Made by a program: the position numbers and the translations under genes
Notes under the pieces: generated by a model
Databases searched by the model: none
Told to the model about the DNA's origin: nothing
What the model saw: the letters and a program-made list of their open reading frames with translations, nothing else
Assembly (NCBI GenBank): GCA_002070505.1
Contig: MWDJ01000010.1
Location: 1 to 64,000, forward strand
Direction of reading: 5' to 3'
DNA length: 64,000 nt
DNA from: Bacteroidetes bacterium ADurb.Bin145
Lineage (GTDB): Bacteria; Bacteroidota; Bacteroidia; Bacteroidales; VadinHA17
Shown here: one piece after another, positions 20,901 to 30,123 of the stretch
Layout of the letters: each line of letters starts with the position of its first letter
How positions within the stretch are numbered: the first letter of the stretch is position 1

Positions 20901-22364
20901 GGAAGAGTGCCGGTCAGGCGAAGTCCTGTAACAATAACCGGTGAATATTTTCTGAGGGCTTTAATGGGAGTAAGGTCTGTAAGCCTGAGCTATACCTCTT
21001 CGCAGGGACAGTTCCTGCCCGGTTATCTGCCGGGAACCAAATATCTGGGAATGTCGAGTGAAAATGATATGATGGCACCCGGATGGCCGTTTGTACTTGG
21101 TTATAGCGATAAGAATTTCTTTGACAAGGCAATGAGAAATGGATGGATCACAAAAGACACGATGCTTAATACTCCGGCGTCATATAATAACAGGTTTGAT
21201 ATCTCAGCCAGAGCCACTGTGGAACCTTTCCCGGGAATGAGAATAGATGTAAGTGCCGACAGGCGCTTCCAGGAAACAGCCAGCATGTATTACATAGCCG
21301 ACCGCAACGGTAATTTCCCTGACAGCACGCGAAACAAAAACATTTACGGGACATTTTCGATATCTGTGATCTCATGGGGGACAGCCTTTGAAAAAATATC
21401 GAAGAACAATGATTATGTTTCTCAAACATTTGAAGCATTCAAAAAGAATCTGACTGTCATATCTGCGCGGCGGGCAGCGGAACGGGTAATAAAAGATCCC
21501 GGGTATGATCCAAATGTTGATCCCTCTACAGGGGAGCAGATAGGAGGTGAATATAAAAGTGGCTATGGGCAGACTTCCCGGGAAGTTATGATACCTGCTT
21601 TTATTGCCGCCTATACAAAAACTGATCCGAATAAAGTTTCACTTGAGACTTTCCCTTCAGCACTCAGGATGTTGCCTAACTGGAGACTTACTTTTGACGG
21701 ACTGTCAAAGTTTGAATTTATCCAGAGAGTGTTCAGATCGATTAATATCACCCATCAGTACAGGAGTACCTATCAGATCGGATCATATACAACAAACCTT
21801 GGATTTGCTGCAGATATTAACGGATTAAGCAACGTCCGGGACCTTCAGAAGAATTTTATCCAGCAATTTGAAATAAACACTGTGATGATAAATGAACAGT
21901 TCAGCCCGTTGATAAATATTGACATGAACTGGAAGAACAGTCTTACTACAAGGATAGAATGGAGGAAGTCACGCACAATTGCGCTTAATTTTTCAAATAA
22001 TCAGATCTCAGATGCAAGGATTAACGAACTTGTTGTCGGAGCAGGTTACCGGTTCGATGATGTCCAGATCATTTTAAAGACCGGGGGAAGGCAGAGAACT
22101 CTCAAGAGTGATCTGAACCTGCGATTTGACCTTTCTGTCAGGGATAACAAAACCCTTACAAGAAAGCTGATAGAGAATGTAAACCAGCCCGTCGCCGGAC
22201 AAAGGATACTGACAGCAGGATTAACGGCCGATTATGTATTAAGTGACAGATTCAATCTTCAGCTCTATGCTGATCATTCGATGACAGATCCTTTTGTTGC
22301 AAATACATACCCTACATCAAATACCAATATAGGTTTCAGCCTGAAATTTACTCTGGTCCAATAA
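14937..22364 (+). CDS. sprA: Giant outer membrane translocon protein SprA (type IX secretion)
   Basis: The 2475-residue SprA forms the very large outer membrane beta-barrel through which type IX secretion system cargo leaves the cell; in gliding relatives it is needed for motility. The N-terminus has a positively charged start and a hydrophobic signal segment (about residues 8-30, FLVILIFTLCISLLIIPGEA). The rest is rich in aromatic, N, T and S residues in alternating patterns typical of barrels, and ends with LKFTLVQ, a usual outer membrane strand end. The length matches the family. The frame starts at TTG 14937, 18 bases after ruvA; no in-frame ATG precedes the signal segment. Its presence implies other T9SS genes elsewhere in the genome. 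Confidence 0.95.
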   Translation: MGSEKSNRSFLVILIFTLCISLLIIPGEARGQVPAKSSNDTTQKSILKLQDVSGNPWMTTPKAPLFLNNPSNIKYSAVYDAQKNEYIIYQKVGPFDYRTPVHMSPEEFRKYEYRRAMDEYWQSRLAGKESSFRSTLIPQIEIGGETFDKIFGSNIINIIPQGSAELIFGINISRTENPTLSEKLRTIPTFDFKEKIQMNVTGTIGDKMELGINYNTDAMFEFENRTKLQYSGKEDEILKKVEAGDVTLPLTGTLITGSYSLFGLKTEMQFGKLTVTSVLSQQKGETSVINTSGGAQQTEFEIYADDYEANRHFFLSQFFRDIYDGSLKNLPTISSGVNIERIEIWITNKTSSYEQARNIVAFTDLAENSSHIFNTIPEFQPAPGAVRYPDNNTNKLYGQVLSTYSAMRNVDQVTNVFNPLYPSFQIGRDYEKIENARKLNEREYTVNRQLGYISLNTALNTDEVLAVAYEYTLNGQVYKVGEFSSDGIDAPQTLVLKLLKGTTLSPKFPTWDLMMKNIYSLGSGKLESNNFQLNILYEDDKTGNSINYIPEGKLADKILLQVTGLDNLNSQRDWVSDGYFDFIEGVTVNMDRGKIIFPVIEPFGNHLRKQIGNDLIADKYVFQELYDSTRTVARQMAEKNKFKMSGQYSSKASSEIRLNAANIPAGSVKVTAGGVTLTENVDYTVDYNLGTVTIINSSLLESETAIQVSLESNQYFGFQTKTLLGTHLDYKFSNNFNIGGTILHLNERPYTQKVNYGEEPISNTIWGLNTSYKTQSQVLTNIIDKIPLLETKTPSAISFFGEFAQLVPGHSKAISNSGNSYIDDFESSEIPLDLKSFNSWTLSSIPRGQDMLFPEANLNNNITSGFNRAKLAWYVIDPLFLRNGASTPEHIKANPNEQSSHFVREVYENEIFPNKESTTGIPTTISVLNLAYYPDEKGPYNYDTDPGPYSRGMNSDGKLNDPESRWGGFMREVLTSDFETANVQYIEFWMMDPFVEKPGHKGGDLYFNLGNVSEDILKDSRKSFENGLPGSANVINVDTTAWGRVPTVQSVVNAFDNASESRKYQDVGLDGLGNVDEQSFFNNYLQRSLLLTSNEAYQNILKDPSSDDFHYSRGSDYDFEQKSILERYKKYNGPDGNSPTSEMSQESYPTSGSTIPDMEDVNRDNTLNETESYYQYRVSLRPSDMKVGSNYIVDEIEHEVTFPNDVTSKVKWFQFKIPITEYEKTVGTISDFKSIRFMRVFLKNFNEPVIMRFAELNLVRAEWRKYNIAFMEGGERITIPEVNDGTFEISSVSIEENAGKIPVNYVLPPGFNRIVDPSNPQLRQLNEQSMVMKIQDLEDGDARAAYKNVNLDMRQYRRLRMEVHAEALIGEPLYNDELTAFIRIGTDYKSNFYEYEVPLKLTAPGEYDNNSEESRTLVWPEENQFNIDLTILQEAKKERNRRMQEEGSSLSPTDVFAFSDGTNKVYISGNPNLSNVKVIMVGVRNPIKTRDPGKDDGFPKSGEVWVNELRLSDFIEDGGWAANAHLQARLADLGSIDLVGQASTPGWGSIEKSVNERSKEQFTQYDLSSTLELGKFFPEKTGVRLPVYLGFSESRIKPQYNPLDPDILLSDALDEAATNAEKDSIKSIAEDYTRRKTVTVSNAGLTKKGEKSHPWDVSNLSVNYAYNEVTHSNTKTEIDVEKNHKASLNYNYNGTPANIAPFKNVKFLNAPVFRIIKDFNFYIFPKSITIRNDLSRYYNEIKTRNINNPNLRIMPTFKKDFEWSRIFDVKYDLTRQLKIDFTATNIARIDEPEGGVDRDRYKSEFETWRDSVLTNLRNFGRTTSYNHFINVNYNLPINKLPLLSWLSSTARYGADYTWLAGAIYPDSMNINLGNSIRNHSELSLTAMANLSAIYSKSKFLKKIENNTRPDATQRMKPELRTVTYTRENVNLRPDVVRSVVHNLRTKDVKIRVTKKSGEEVKGKLDIISENRVNFIPSEQVDGTTIIIEGRVPVRRSPVTITGEYFLRALMGVRSVSLSYTSSQGQFLPGYLPGTKYLGMSSENDMMAPGWPFVLGYSDKNFFDKAMRNGWITKDTMLNTPASYNNRFDISARATVEPFPGMRIDVSADRRFQETASMYYIADRNGNFPDSTRNKNIYGTFSISVISWGTAFEKISKNNDYVSQTFEAFKKNLTVISARRAAERVIKDPGYDPNVDPSTGEQIGGEYKSGYGQTSREVMIPAFIAAYTKTDPNKVSLETFPSALRMLPNWRLTFDGLSKFEFIQRVFRSINITHQYRSTYQIGSYTTNLGFAADINGLSNVRDLQKNFIQQFEINTVMINEQFSPLINIDMNWKNSLTTRIEWRKSRTIALNFSNNQISDARINELVVGAGYRFDDVQIILKTGGRQRTLKSDLNLRFDLSVRDNKTLTRKLIENVNQPVAGQRILTAGLTADYVLSDRFNLQLYADHSMTDPFVANTYPTSNTNIGFSLKFTLVQ

Positions 22365-22479
22365 CCAGGGAAAAAGTAGTGTGTTTAGAAAAATTTTGTT
22401 TTCTTTAATAAATAAAAAAATCCCTACTTTTGGCTGACAGATAAAGAAATCTAAATAAACTACAATAAATTAAAAAGAT

Positions 22480-22860
22480 ATGAATATTCCGGACAATCTA
22501 AAGTACACCAAAGATCATGAATGGATCAGGATTGATGGAGAATTTGGTTATATAGGCATAACCGATTTCGCCCAGGGCGAGTTGGGAGATATTGTTTTTA
22601 TTGAGATAGAAACAGCAGGAGAAACCCTTAAGAAAGGGGAGGTCTTTGGTACCATTGAGGCGGTAAAAACTGTTTCGGATCTGTTCATGCCGGTTTCCGG
22701 TGAGGTTCTTGAGGTCAATGCTGATCTTGAAAGTTCTCCGGACCAGGTAAATAAGGATCCATATGGAAAAGGATGGATGGTTAGGATCAGGATCGTTGAT
22801 ATTTCTGAAGCAGATTCACTTCTTACGCCTGAGCAATATAAAGCTCTTATCGGAGCCTGA
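22480..22860 (+). CDS. gcvH: Glycine cleavage system H protein
   Basis: The 126-residue lipoyl carrier that shuttles the aminomethyl group among the P, T and L proteins of glycine cleavage. K63 in [12 protein letters not shown] is the lipoylation site. The flanking phrases (YTKDHEWI at residues 9-16 and the C-terminal GWMVRI) are family hallmarks. It has its own upstream region of 115 bases with a -7-like TACTTTTG at 22425-22432 but no well-placed -33 box. It is convergent with infB. The gene follows sprA, as in many Bacteroidetes, though the functional link is unclear. Confidence 0.96.
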   Translation: MNIPDNLKYTKDHEWIRIDGEFGYIGITDFAQGELGDIVFIEIETAGETLKKGEVFGTIEAVKTVSDLFMPVSGEVLEVNADLESSPDQVNKDPYGKGWMVRIRIVDISEADSLLTPEQYKALIGA

Positions 22861-22926
22861 TTAATGAGAGTAATTTCCTGAACAACTGATTGATTTTCAA
22901 AGCTTACTGGTGCCCGGGACAGGGGA

Positions 22927-25857
22927 TCAAAGTGTTTTCTTGACCTCTACTTCCTGGTAAGCTTCAATTATATCGGCAATCTTTATATCGTTGAAGTTCT
23001 GAATGTTAAGTCCGCATTCATAACCGCCCACAACTTCCTTGACATCATCCTTGAAGCGCTTAAGGGACCCAAGTTCCCCGGTATATATGACAATACCATC
23101 CCTTATTACCCGGACCTTCGAGTTCCTTGTTATTTTCCCTTCTTTGACATAACAGCCAGCTACGGTTCCAACTTTGGTAACCTTGAAAATTTCGCGTATC
23201 TCGAGAGTAGCTACTATCTCTTCCTTTACTTCAGGTGAGAGCATACCCTCCATTGCTGATTTTATTTCTTCAATAGCATCATAAATAATTGAATACAGGC
23301 GTATATCTATCTCTTCTTTTTCAGCAAGCTTACGGGCATTTAATGAAGGACGGACCTGGAATCCGACAATAATTGCATTGGATGCAGCTGCCAGAAGAAT
23401 ATCTGACTCTGAAATCTGACCAACGGCTTTATGGATGACGTTAAGCTGGATTTCTGGGGTCGAGAGTTTGATAAGAGAATCGCTGAGAGCCTCTATAGAG
23501 CCATCCACATCGCCTTTAACGATGATATTAAGTTCCTGGAAATTGCCGATTGCTATTCTGCGGCCTATTTCGTCGAGGGTTATATGTTTCTGAGTACGCA
23601 AACCCTGTTCCCTCTGAAGCTGGGCTCTTTTATTAGCAATATCCTTGGCTTCCCTGTCACTTTCCATCACATTGAACTTATCTCCCGCCTGCGGAGCTCC
23701 GTTCAGGCCAAGTACCAGAGCCGGAGCTGCCGGTAACGCTTCAGTTATTTTATGGCCTCTTTCATTATACATGGCCTTTATATGACCGTAACAACTGCCG
23801 GCAAGCATTATATCTCCCACCCTTAAAGTTCCGGCTTTAACCAAAATGGTCGCAGTATAACCTCTTCCTTTATCGAGAGATGATTCAATAACTGTACCTA
23901 TAGCGGGTTTTTCAGGATTAGCCTTAAGATCCAGCATCTCAGCTTCCAGCAATACTTTATCAAGCAGAAGATCAATATTCAATCCGGTTTTAGCCGATAT
24001 TTCCTGTGACTGGTATTTACCGCCCCAGTCTTCGACAAGATAATTCATATTGGCAAGAGCTTCTTTTATCTTGTCAGGATTTGCAGTGGGTTTATCTATC
24101 TTGTTTATGGCAAATACAATAGGGACTCCGGCAGCTGAGGCATGGTTAATGGCTTCAACTGTCTGGGGCATCACTCCGTCATCAGCAGCTACGACGATGA
24201 TAGCGATATCTGTTATCTGAGCCCCGCGGGCCCTCATGGCAGTAAATGCCTCATGACCGGGAGTGTCAAGAAAGGTAATCTGGCGTCCGTCGTCCAGTCT
24301 TACTCCGTATGCACCTATGTGCTGGGTTATACCACCGGCTTCCCCGGCAATCACATTGGTTCTTCTTATATAGTCAAGCAGTTTTGTTTTACCATGATCA
24401 ACATGTCCCATTACAGTAACAATCGGAGGACGAGGCTGAAGCTTTTCTTCCTCATCATCTTCCTCTTTCACAGCTTCCTGTAATTCGGCGCTGACAAATT
24501 CGACCTTGTAACCGAATTCATCTGCAAGAACTGCCATTGTTTCGGCATCGAGCCTCTGATTAATTGAGACAAACAATCCAAGATTCATACAGGTCGAAAT
24601 AATTTCAGTGACCGGCACATTCATCATTATAGCAAGCTCATTTGCTGAAACGAATTCTGTCACTTTCAGGATGTTCCTGCTCTGTTCGAGCTGATCCTCC
24701 GCCTCTTTATGTTTCTGGCTTATCGCATCTCTTTTTTCCCGGCGGTACCTTGATCCTTTGGATTTTCCTTTTGTTGTAAGCCTTGCAAGAGTCTCTTTTA
24801 TCTGTTTCTGGACCTCTTCTTCATCAACTTCTGTTCTTACCGGTCTTTTCTTTAATACCCGCTTCCCGCCTTTCTCCCTTTCTTTTGTAAGGTCAGGTTT
24901 AACGACTGAGATCTGATCCTTATCTTTTGTTATCCTTTTCCTTCTTTTCTTTCTTCTGAAGTCGGAATCAGGATCTATTTTAACCGGTTGATTTGAAGCT
25001 TGTTTCTTCTTTTCCTCAACCGGGAGGTCAATCTTTCCAATTACAGTAGGACCTGACAGCTTCTTGAAATCAGGCCGGAACAATTCTATTATTTCTTCTT
25101 CCGGTTCAATAGAAGGACCGGCAATAATTTCATCAGTCAAAACTTCTTCATCAGTAAGAGGGGCAACTGGTTCCTCTATCGGCTCTCTTTTCTTCTGCCC
25201 TTTCTCAACGATCTCTTCCTTTTGTTCAACTGCTTTTTCTATAGGGTGTTTAGTCAATTCTTCTTCAGCAGCAGGCTTCCCTTCTTTTGCTATCGTACCC
25301 AGATCAATTTTGCCCACTATATGAAGGTCAATTGGAACCTTTTTCTCTTCTTTTTTTGGTGTGGTTTTCTCTTTTTCAGGTCCAACCGGTTTCGGAGCAG
25401 GTTTTTCTTCCTGGACTTCCTTTTGCGAAGCCGGTTTTTCTGTTTTGGGCCGGGTTGCCTTATCCAGGTCTATTTTTCCAACAAGCTTGATGTCAGGCTT
25501 GGAGATCTCGGTTTTTATATCAACACCCTTCTTGATCACTGAAGAGTCCTTTACAAGAACTTCTTCATCCCGCTCAATATCTTCAGAAGGACTTTTTTCA
25601 GAGAAATCATCTATAGAGACAGATTCTTTTTTTCTGTGAAGGTCTTTGAGAATGAGTTTTTCAGACTCCTTTTTAGCACTTATATCTGTGCTGTATTCTT
25701 TGACGAGCAAAAGGTAAGCCTCATGCGGGAGTTTTGTATTTGGATTCGGATCAAGCACAAACCCTTTCTTATGAAGGAATTCCACAATAGTGGATATCCC
25801 CACATTGAATTCGCGGGCAGCTTTGCTTAATCTCGTTGCCTTTACATCTTCTGTCAT
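22927..25857 (-). CDS. infB: Translation initiation factor IF-2
   Basis: A GTPase that places initiator tRNA-fMet on the small ribosomal subunit and promotes subunit joining. At 976 residues it is long because of an extended charged N-terminal region (about residues 55-390, rich in K, E and P, with repeated phrases such as VGKIDL at several places). The N-terminal start has an IF2-N-like helical motif ([19 protein letters not shown]). The G domain starts near 475 with GHVDHGKT (G1), DTPGHEAF (G3) and NKID (G4). Beta-barrel and C-terminal domains follow. It is the last gene of rimP-nusA-infB, 53 bases after nusA. Confidence 0.97.
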   Translation of the reverse strand: MTEDVKATRLSKAAREFNVGISTIVEFLHKKGFVLDPNPNTKLPHEAYLLLVKEYSTDISAKKESEKLILKDLHRKKESVSIDDFSEKSPSEDIERDEEVLVKDSSVIKKGVDIKTEISKPDIKLVGKIDLDKATRPKTEKPASQKEVQEEKPAPKPVGPEKEKTTPKKEEKKVPIDLHIVGKIDLGTIAKEGKPAAEEELTKHPIEKAVEQKEEIVEKGQKKREPIEEPVAPLTDEEVLTDEIIAGPSIEPEEEIIELFRPDFKKLSGPTVIGKIDLPVEEKKKQASNQPVKIDPDSDFRRKKRRKRITKDKDQISVVKPDLTKEREKGGKRVLKKRPVRTEVDEEEVQKQIKETLARLTTKGKSKGSRYRREKRDAISQKHKEAEDQLEQSRNILKVTEFVSANELAIMMNVPVTEIISTCMNLGLFVSINQRLDAETMAVLADEFGYKVEFVSAELQEAVKEEDDEEEKLQPRPPIVTVMGHVDHGKTKLLDYIRRTNVIAGEAGGITQHIGAYGVRLDDGRQITFLDTPGHEAFTAMRARGAQITDIAIIVVAADDGVMPQTVEAINHASAAGVPIVFAINKIDKPTANPDKIKEALANMNYLVEDWGGKYQSQEISAKTGLNIDLLLDKVLLEAEMLDLKANPEKPAIGTVIESSLDKGRGYTATILVKAGTLRVGDIMLAGSCYGHIKAMYNERGHKITEALPAAPALVLGLNGAPQAGDKFNVMESDREAKDIANKRAQLQREQGLRTQKHITLDEIGRRIAIGNFQELNIIVKGDVDGSIEALSDSLIKLSTPEIQLNVIHKAVGQISESDILLAAASNAIIVGFQVRPSLNARKLAEKEEIDIRLYSIIYDAIEEIKSAMEGMLSPEVKEEIVATLEIREIFKVTKVGTVAGCYVKEGKITRNSKVRVIRDGIVIYTGELGSLKRFKDDVKEVVGGYECGLNIQNFNDIKIADIIEAYQEVEVKKTL

Positions 25858-25910
25858 AAATGATACTCTGACTTAATAAATCCTTATAAAGAAATTTCCA
25901 ATTTCAATTA

Positions 25911-27149
25911 TTATTCAAATTCAGCTTTAAGGATGTTCACCACTTCTTTTACTGTTTCCTCTTCAAGGTCAGTTCTCTTTACGAGGTCACTTATAGAGAG
26001 GTTTAGGACACTTCTTGCAGTATCACATCCAATAGCCTTTAATTCCTCGATTATCCATTCTTCAATTTCATCGCTGAATTCCTCAAGGTTAACATCTTCT
26101 TCGTCTTCGCCTCCCGGTTCCCTGTAAACATCAATCTCATATCCGGTCAACTGGCTTGCAAGCTTAATATTCAGACCGCCTTTCCCAATTGCCAGCGATA
26201 CTTCGTTGGGCTTAAGGTAAATCTCAGCCCGCTTTGTTTCTTCTACAAGCTTGATTGAAGTTATCTTTGCGGGGCTCAAAGCCCTCTGGATGAACAGCTG
26301 GTTATTTGATGTATAATTAATAACATCGATGTTCTCATTTCTCAGTTCCCTGACAATTCCGTGTATTCTTGATCCTTTCATTCCCACGCATGCACCTACA
26401 GGATCGATCCTTTCATCATACGATTCCACTGCAACCTTTGCCCTTTCGCCGGGGACCCTGACGATCTTTTTAATTGTTATCAATCCGTCAAAAATCTCGG
26501 GGACTTCAAGTTCAAAGAGTCTTTCAAGGAATACCGGTGAAGTACGGCTCAGTATTATGAAGGGGGTATTATTCCTCATTTCGACTTTTATCACAACAGC
26601 CCTTATAGTATCACCTTTACGGAAGTGATCGGAAGGTATTTGTTCGCTTTTTGGAAGAATAAGCTCATTGCCATCGTCATCGAGTACCAGGATCTCTCTT
26701 TTCCAGACCTGATAAACCTCTCCGGTTACAATCTCACCGATCCTGTCCTTGTATTTCACATAAATATTGTTCTTCTCAAGATCAAGGATACGCGCTGTAA
26801 GGTTTTGTCTCAGCGACAGAATGGCTCTTCTTCCGAAATCAAGAAATTTAACTTCATCTGATACTTCTTCTCCGACTTCATAATCCTCGTCTATCTCTTT
26901 CGCCTGCGAAAGCGGTATCTGTGTTATGGGGTCTGTAAGCTGGTCATCTTCTACCACAACCCTGTTCCTCCAAATTTCGAAATCACCTTTATCAATGTTG
27001 ACAATTATGTCAAAATTATCAGCTGATCCGTACTTCTTTGCGAGCATTCCCCTGAAAACATCCTCAAGAACGCTCATCATTGTAGGCCGGTCAATGTTCT
27101 TCAGCTCTTTAAATTCTGAAAAGGTGTCGATCAAATTAACATTTTCCAT
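25911..27149 (-). CDS. nusA: Transcription termination/antitermination factor NusA
   Basis: Binds RNA polymerase and nascent RNA to control pausing, termination and antitermination. The 412-residue protein has an N-terminal polymerase-binding domain (about 1-125), an S1 domain (about 130-200, starting KDRIGEIVTGEV), and two KH domains (about 205-345) with the signature GACVGMKGSRI and a second AIGKGGLNIKLA. A short acidic C-terminal helix-hairpin-helix part (about 360-412) replaces the longer repeats of E. coli NusA, as in most Bacteroidetes. It lies 16 bases after rimP in the minus-strand operon. Confidence 0.96.
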   Translation of the reverse strand: MENVNLIDTFSEFKELKNIDRPTMMSVLEDVFRGMLAKKYGSADNFDIIVNIDKGDFEIWRNRVVVEDDQLTDPITQIPLSQAKEIDEDYEVGEEVSDEVKFLDFGRRAILSLRQNLTARILDLEKNNIYVKYKDRIGEIVTGEVYQVWKREILVLDDDGNELILPKSEQIPSDHFRKGDTIRAVVIKVEMRNNTPFIILSRTSPVFLERLFELEVPEIFDGLITIKKIVRVPGERAKVAVESYDERIDPVGACVGMKGSRIHGIVRELRNENIDVINYTSNNQLFIQRALSPAKITSIKLVEETKRAEIYLKPNEVSLAIGKGGLNIKLASQLTGYEIDVYREPGGEDEEDVNLEEFSDEIEEWIIEELKAIGCDTARSVLNLSISDLVKRTDLEEETVKEVVNILKAEFE

Positions 27150-27165
27150 CTGGCTTAAATCCCTT

Positions 27166-27621
27166 TTATGTTTTTATACTATAAAATTCCTTCGTTGATT
27201 TCACCTGGTCAAAATTAAAGGAAATGTCATGCTTTTCGGGTTTCTTTCCTTTAATTCGGATTTCAGTTTCCAGTTCAAAACCTCCCCTGGTAACATTTTT
27301 CAAAATACCGGTGAATTTTTCTCCTTCAAGGTTTATGACCTCAACTTTTTTCCCTTCGTTTTTCCTGTACTGCTCAATTACAACAAACTGAGCGTCAAGG
27401 CCCGGGGATGAAACCTGCAATTCAAAATCCTCAGAATTCCGGTCAAGGCTGGCCTCAATACTGCGGTGAAGATCCACACACTGATCCAAAGAGATACCGG
27501 CTGCTGTATCGACAGTCACAAATATCCGGTCTGGACCGCCTGTCTTAACAGAGACCAGAAATATATCAGTTCCCTTAATACACTCACTGACAATATTTTC
27601 TATTCTACTTTTCTCTATCAT
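27166..27621 (-). CDS. rimP: Ribosome maturation factor RimP
   Basis: Helps 30S subunit maturation. The 151-residue length is typical. The N-terminal domain contains a phrase with family flavour, SLDQCVDLHRSIEASLD, followed by FELQVSSPGLDAQF, the most conserved RimP motif (SSPGLD). The C-terminal SH3-like part (about 85-150) is basic and variable. It is the first gene of rimP-nusA-infB. Its leader contains a hairpin followed by T bases that may attenuate transcription. Confidence 0.95.
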   Translation of the reverse strand: MIEKSRIENIVSECIKGTDIFLVSVKTGGPDRIFVTVDTAAGISLDQCVDLHRSIEASLDRNSEDFELQVSSPGLDAQFVVIEQYRKNEGKKVEVINLEGEKFTGILKNVTRGGFELETEIRIKGKKPEKHDISFNFDQVKSTKEFYSIKT

Positions 27622-27642
27622 TCTGAATTAAGGATAACAAAA

Positions 27643-27662
27643 TAGGGGACTCTGGTCCCCTA
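27643..27662 (-). promoter_or_regulatory. Leader hairpin of the rimP operon, attenuator candidate
   Basis: Perfect 8-bp arms TAGGGGAC and GTCCCCTA around a four-base loop. On the minus strand the stem is followed by TTTTG, then 17 further bases to the rimP ATG. It lies between the predicted start site and rimP, so it can act only on this operon. Confidence 0.6.
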
Positions 27663-27687
27663 GGCTCAATTCCCCTCTTTTCGGATG

Positions 27688-27718
27688 CAAAGATAATCAA
27701 GGTTTTGGAAATAGCAAG
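27688..27718 (-). promoter_or_regulatory. Promoter of rimP-nusA-infB
   Basis: On the minus strand CTTG (27715-27718) and TATCTTTG (27688-27695) are 19 bases apart, fitting the Bacteroidetes -33/-7 spacing. The predicted start falls near 27680, giving a leader of about 60 bases. Confidence 0.65.
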
Positions 27719-27761
27719 CATTCAGGTAAATAATAATATTATTTTGCGACCTTTGTGGCTT

Positions 27762-28697
27762 ATGATGAGGGAAATATATACAAAAAAGGAAATTGAACAG
27801 TTGTCGGATTGTACTCTCTGTCCAAGAGAATGCGGTGTCGACAGGTTTTCCGGTGGTAAAGGTTATTGTGGGGCGGATGCAGGGCTTAATATAGCATCAA
27901 TATGTATACACCGGGGAGAAGAGCCTCCGATAAGCGGGCCTGATGGTATTTGCAATATCTTTTTCTCAGGTTGTAATCTCAGGTGCATTTATTGCCAGAA
28001 TTTCGAGATCAGCCGGCCCGGGATTTCTTCAGAAAACTATACATTTGAAGCAGCCCTGGATAAAATCACATCTATTCTTGAAGGCGGTATCAAAGCAGTC
28101 GGTTTTGTTTCTCCATCCCATGTGATACCTCAGGTGAGAGCGTTAGTAAGAGAGATTAGAAAAAGAGGACTCAGGCCTGTAACAGTATATAATACAAACA
28201 GCTATGACAAACCTGAAGTGATCAGTGAAAATGAAGAACTGATAGACGTTTATCTCCCCGATCTTAAATATGTCACCCCTGAAATTGCACAGGAATATTC
28301 AGATGCAGCCGCTTACCCTGAAGTCGCCCTGGCTGCTCTCAGGGAAATGTATTATCAGAAAGGCTCTGTGCTTCATACCGATGATAAAGGAAGGGCAGAG
28401 AAGGGGATACTGATTCGCCATCTCGTCCTTCCCGGTCATGCTGAGGAGAGCAAAAGGGTATTGAAAAGGATAGCTGAAGAACTTTCGCCCGGGGTAAGTT
28501 TATCACTTATGTCACAGTATTATCCTATACCCGAAATTAAAGATCACACAATACTTAATCGTACTTTATATAAAGCAGAATATGAATCAGTTATCGAGGT
28601 AATGAAAAGTCTTGGCTTCCGCAACGGATGGATACAGGATTTAAACAGCAACCTCAATTACAGGCCGGATTTTAAAAATACTCATCCGTTTGAATAG
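27762..28697 (+). CDS. Radical SAM protein of the PflX/COG1313 type
   Basis: A 311-residue radical SAM protein related to pyruvate formate-lyase activating enzymes; its substrate is unknown. The N-terminus has a cysteine motif CTLCPREC (CxxCxxxC) near residues 17-24 and CGA shortly after, perhaps an extra iron-sulfur site or structural zinc site. The SAM-cluster motif CxxxCxxC appears as CNLRCIYC near 71-78, followed by QNFEIS. The remainder fits a partial TIM barrel. ATG 27762 (MMREIY) is chosen; the frame extends to an ATG at 27705, but that stretch contains the divergent rimP promoter. It is followed by a beta-propeller lipoprotein gene with no evident functional link. Confidence 0.85.
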   Translation: MMREIYTKKEIEQLSDCTLCPRECGVDRFSGGKGYCGADAGLNIASICIHRGEEPPISGPDGICNIFFSGCNLRCIYCQNFEISRPGISSENYTFEAALDKITSILEGGIKAVGFVSPSHVIPQVRALVREIRKRGLRPVTVYNTNSYDKPEVISENEELIDVYLPDLKYVTPEIAQEYSDAAAYPEVALAALREMYYQKGSVLHTDDKGRAEKGILIRHLVLPGHAEESKRVLKRIAEELSPGVSLSLMSQYYPIPEIKDHTILNRTLYKAEYESVIEVMKSLGFRNGWIQDLNSNLNYRPDFKNTHPFE

Positions 28698-28770
28698 CAG
28701 GTTTCTTATGAAACATAAAAGAATTCGAGAGATTTTGTTAGATTTACGCATATTAAAAAGTCTCTCAATC

Positions 28771-29664
28771 ATGAAAAGATCTATCCTGATTGTTATCATT
28801 TTAAGCCTTGTCGCATTTTCATGCAGAACGGGTACCAGGAAAGCCGAAGGGAATGTTTCAGATCATTTGAAACAATTCAGAATTACCGAATTATGGAGGA
28901 CTGATACTCTTCTGTTGACTCCGGAATCGGTGATATTTGACAGATCACGTGATGTGATTTATGTTTCTAACATGAATCTTGAACCAAGACTGAAGGATGG
29001 GAATGGCTTCATTTCGCGTTTGGATATGAACGGGAAAATACTTGATCTTCATTGGATAGACGGGTTGAGTTCACCAAAAGGGCTCGCAATACTCGGAGAT
29101 ACCCTTTTTGCAGCAGACGTGGATGAGATAGTAGCGATGGATATCAATGCGGGGAAAATAATTACAAAGATCTCTATTCCGGGAGCGAAAATGATCAACG
29201 ATATAACATCTGCTCCGGACGGGACTCTTTACATCTCCGATACTGATGCAAATAAAATATATCATTACTCAGGGGGCAAGGTCAGAGATTGGCTGACTGA
29301 GGGATTGAGTGGTCCGAACGGGCTTCTGTTCGATGGCGTGAGAATGCTGATCGCTTCACAGGGGAGTAATGATTATGCATCTGCTGATATGACAACAAAA
29401 GGTAAAATTATCCTGACAGAAAATATAAATCATGCAGACGGTATTGCTTTTACGGGGATTACAGGATATTATTTCGTTTCAGACTGGAATGGCATAATAT
29501 ACATGATAAATCCGGATTATTCAAAAGTATCTCTTCTAAGTACGATTGATAAGGGTATCAATACGGCAGATCTGGCATATGATCCGGAGCTTAATATGCT
29601 TATTGTTCCGACATTTTATAAAAATTGTGTTGTAGCTTATAAGCTGGAAGAACCGGGGCAGTAG
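28771..29664 (+). CDS. Lipoprotein with SMP-30/gluconolactonase-like beta-propeller
   Basis: A 297-residue predicted lipoprotein. The start at 28771 gives a compact signal peptide (KRSILIVIILSLVAFSC) with lipobox AFSC and cysteine at about residue 18. The mature part has repeated strands with motifs such as LSSPKGLAILGDTLFAAD, TSAPDGTLYISDTD and LSGPNGLLFDG, typical of six-bladed SMP-30/NHL-like propellers, which bind ligands or hydrolyse lactones with a metal. The substrate is unknown. The longer frame from 28690 would overlap the preceding gene and lacks a sensible signal sequence. It is probably anchored in the periplasm or on the outer membrane. Confidence 0.8.
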   Translation: MKRSILIVIILSLVAFSCRTGTRKAEGNVSDHLKQFRITELWRTDTLLLTPESVIFDRSRDVIYVSNMNLEPRLKDGNGFISRLDMNGKILDLHWIDGLSSPKGLAILGDTLFAADVDEIVAMDINAGKIITKISIPGAKMINDITSAPDGTLYISDTDANKIYHYSGGKVRDWLTEGLSGPNGLLFDGVRMLIASQGSNDYASADMTTKGKIILTENINHADGIAFTGITGYYFVSDWNGIIYMINPDYSKVSLLSTIDKGINTADLAYDPELNMLIVPTFYKNCVVAYKLEEPGQ

Positions 29665-29718
29665 ACAGGACGTTGAATATAGAAGTCATTCTGACTCCGG
29701 AGATACATATTTACGCCA

Positions 29719-30123
29719 ATGTTGTATCACCTGCTTGATATATTCTTTGTTATTTTCCATACTTTTCTTTTGTTGTTTAATCTCTCAGGCTGGATATGGA
29801 GAAAAACACGAAAGATAAACCTGGCCATACTGATTCTCACCGGTGCTTCCTGGTCTTTACTGGGCTGGATCGTTGGAGTTCCAGGTTACTGTCCCCTCAC
29901 CGACTGGCATTTTAATATACTTGAGAGACTCGGGAGGACTAATCTCCCGTCTTCATATGTTAAGTATCTCGCTGACAGGATTACGGGAGCAGATTTCAGT
30001 CAGGGATTCATTGATAAGTTTACACTTTATTCGTTTCTGGCAGCTCTGGCAATATCTATATTTTTAAATATAAAGGATTTAACGGTAAAAATCAGGAAGA
30101 AGCAAAAAGAAAATGAGCGGTGA
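29719..30123 (+). CDS. DUF2784 family membrane protein
   Basis: A 134-residue inner membrane protein. Three to four hydrophobic segments are seen at about residues 4-24, 35-54 and 105-125. The family signature includes the N-terminal HTFLLLFNLSGW and the central GYCPLTDWHF with a conserved C-P-L-T-x-W-H pattern, which supports DUF2784. Function is unknown. Its stop codon lies in the left arm of the terminator that follows. It is 54 bases after the propeller lipoprotein gene and may be co-transcribed with it. Confidence 0.8.
   Translation: MLYHLLDIFFVIFHTFLLLFNLSGWIWRKTRKINLAILILTGASWSLLGWIVGVPGYCPLTDWHFNILERLGRTNLPSSYVKYLADRITGADFSQGFIDKFTLYSFLAALAISIFLNIKDLTVKIRKKQKENER

Noticed and set aside
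24142-25830. Several plus-strand frames opposite infB
   Set aside because: They are antisense shadows of a well-supported IF-2 gene.
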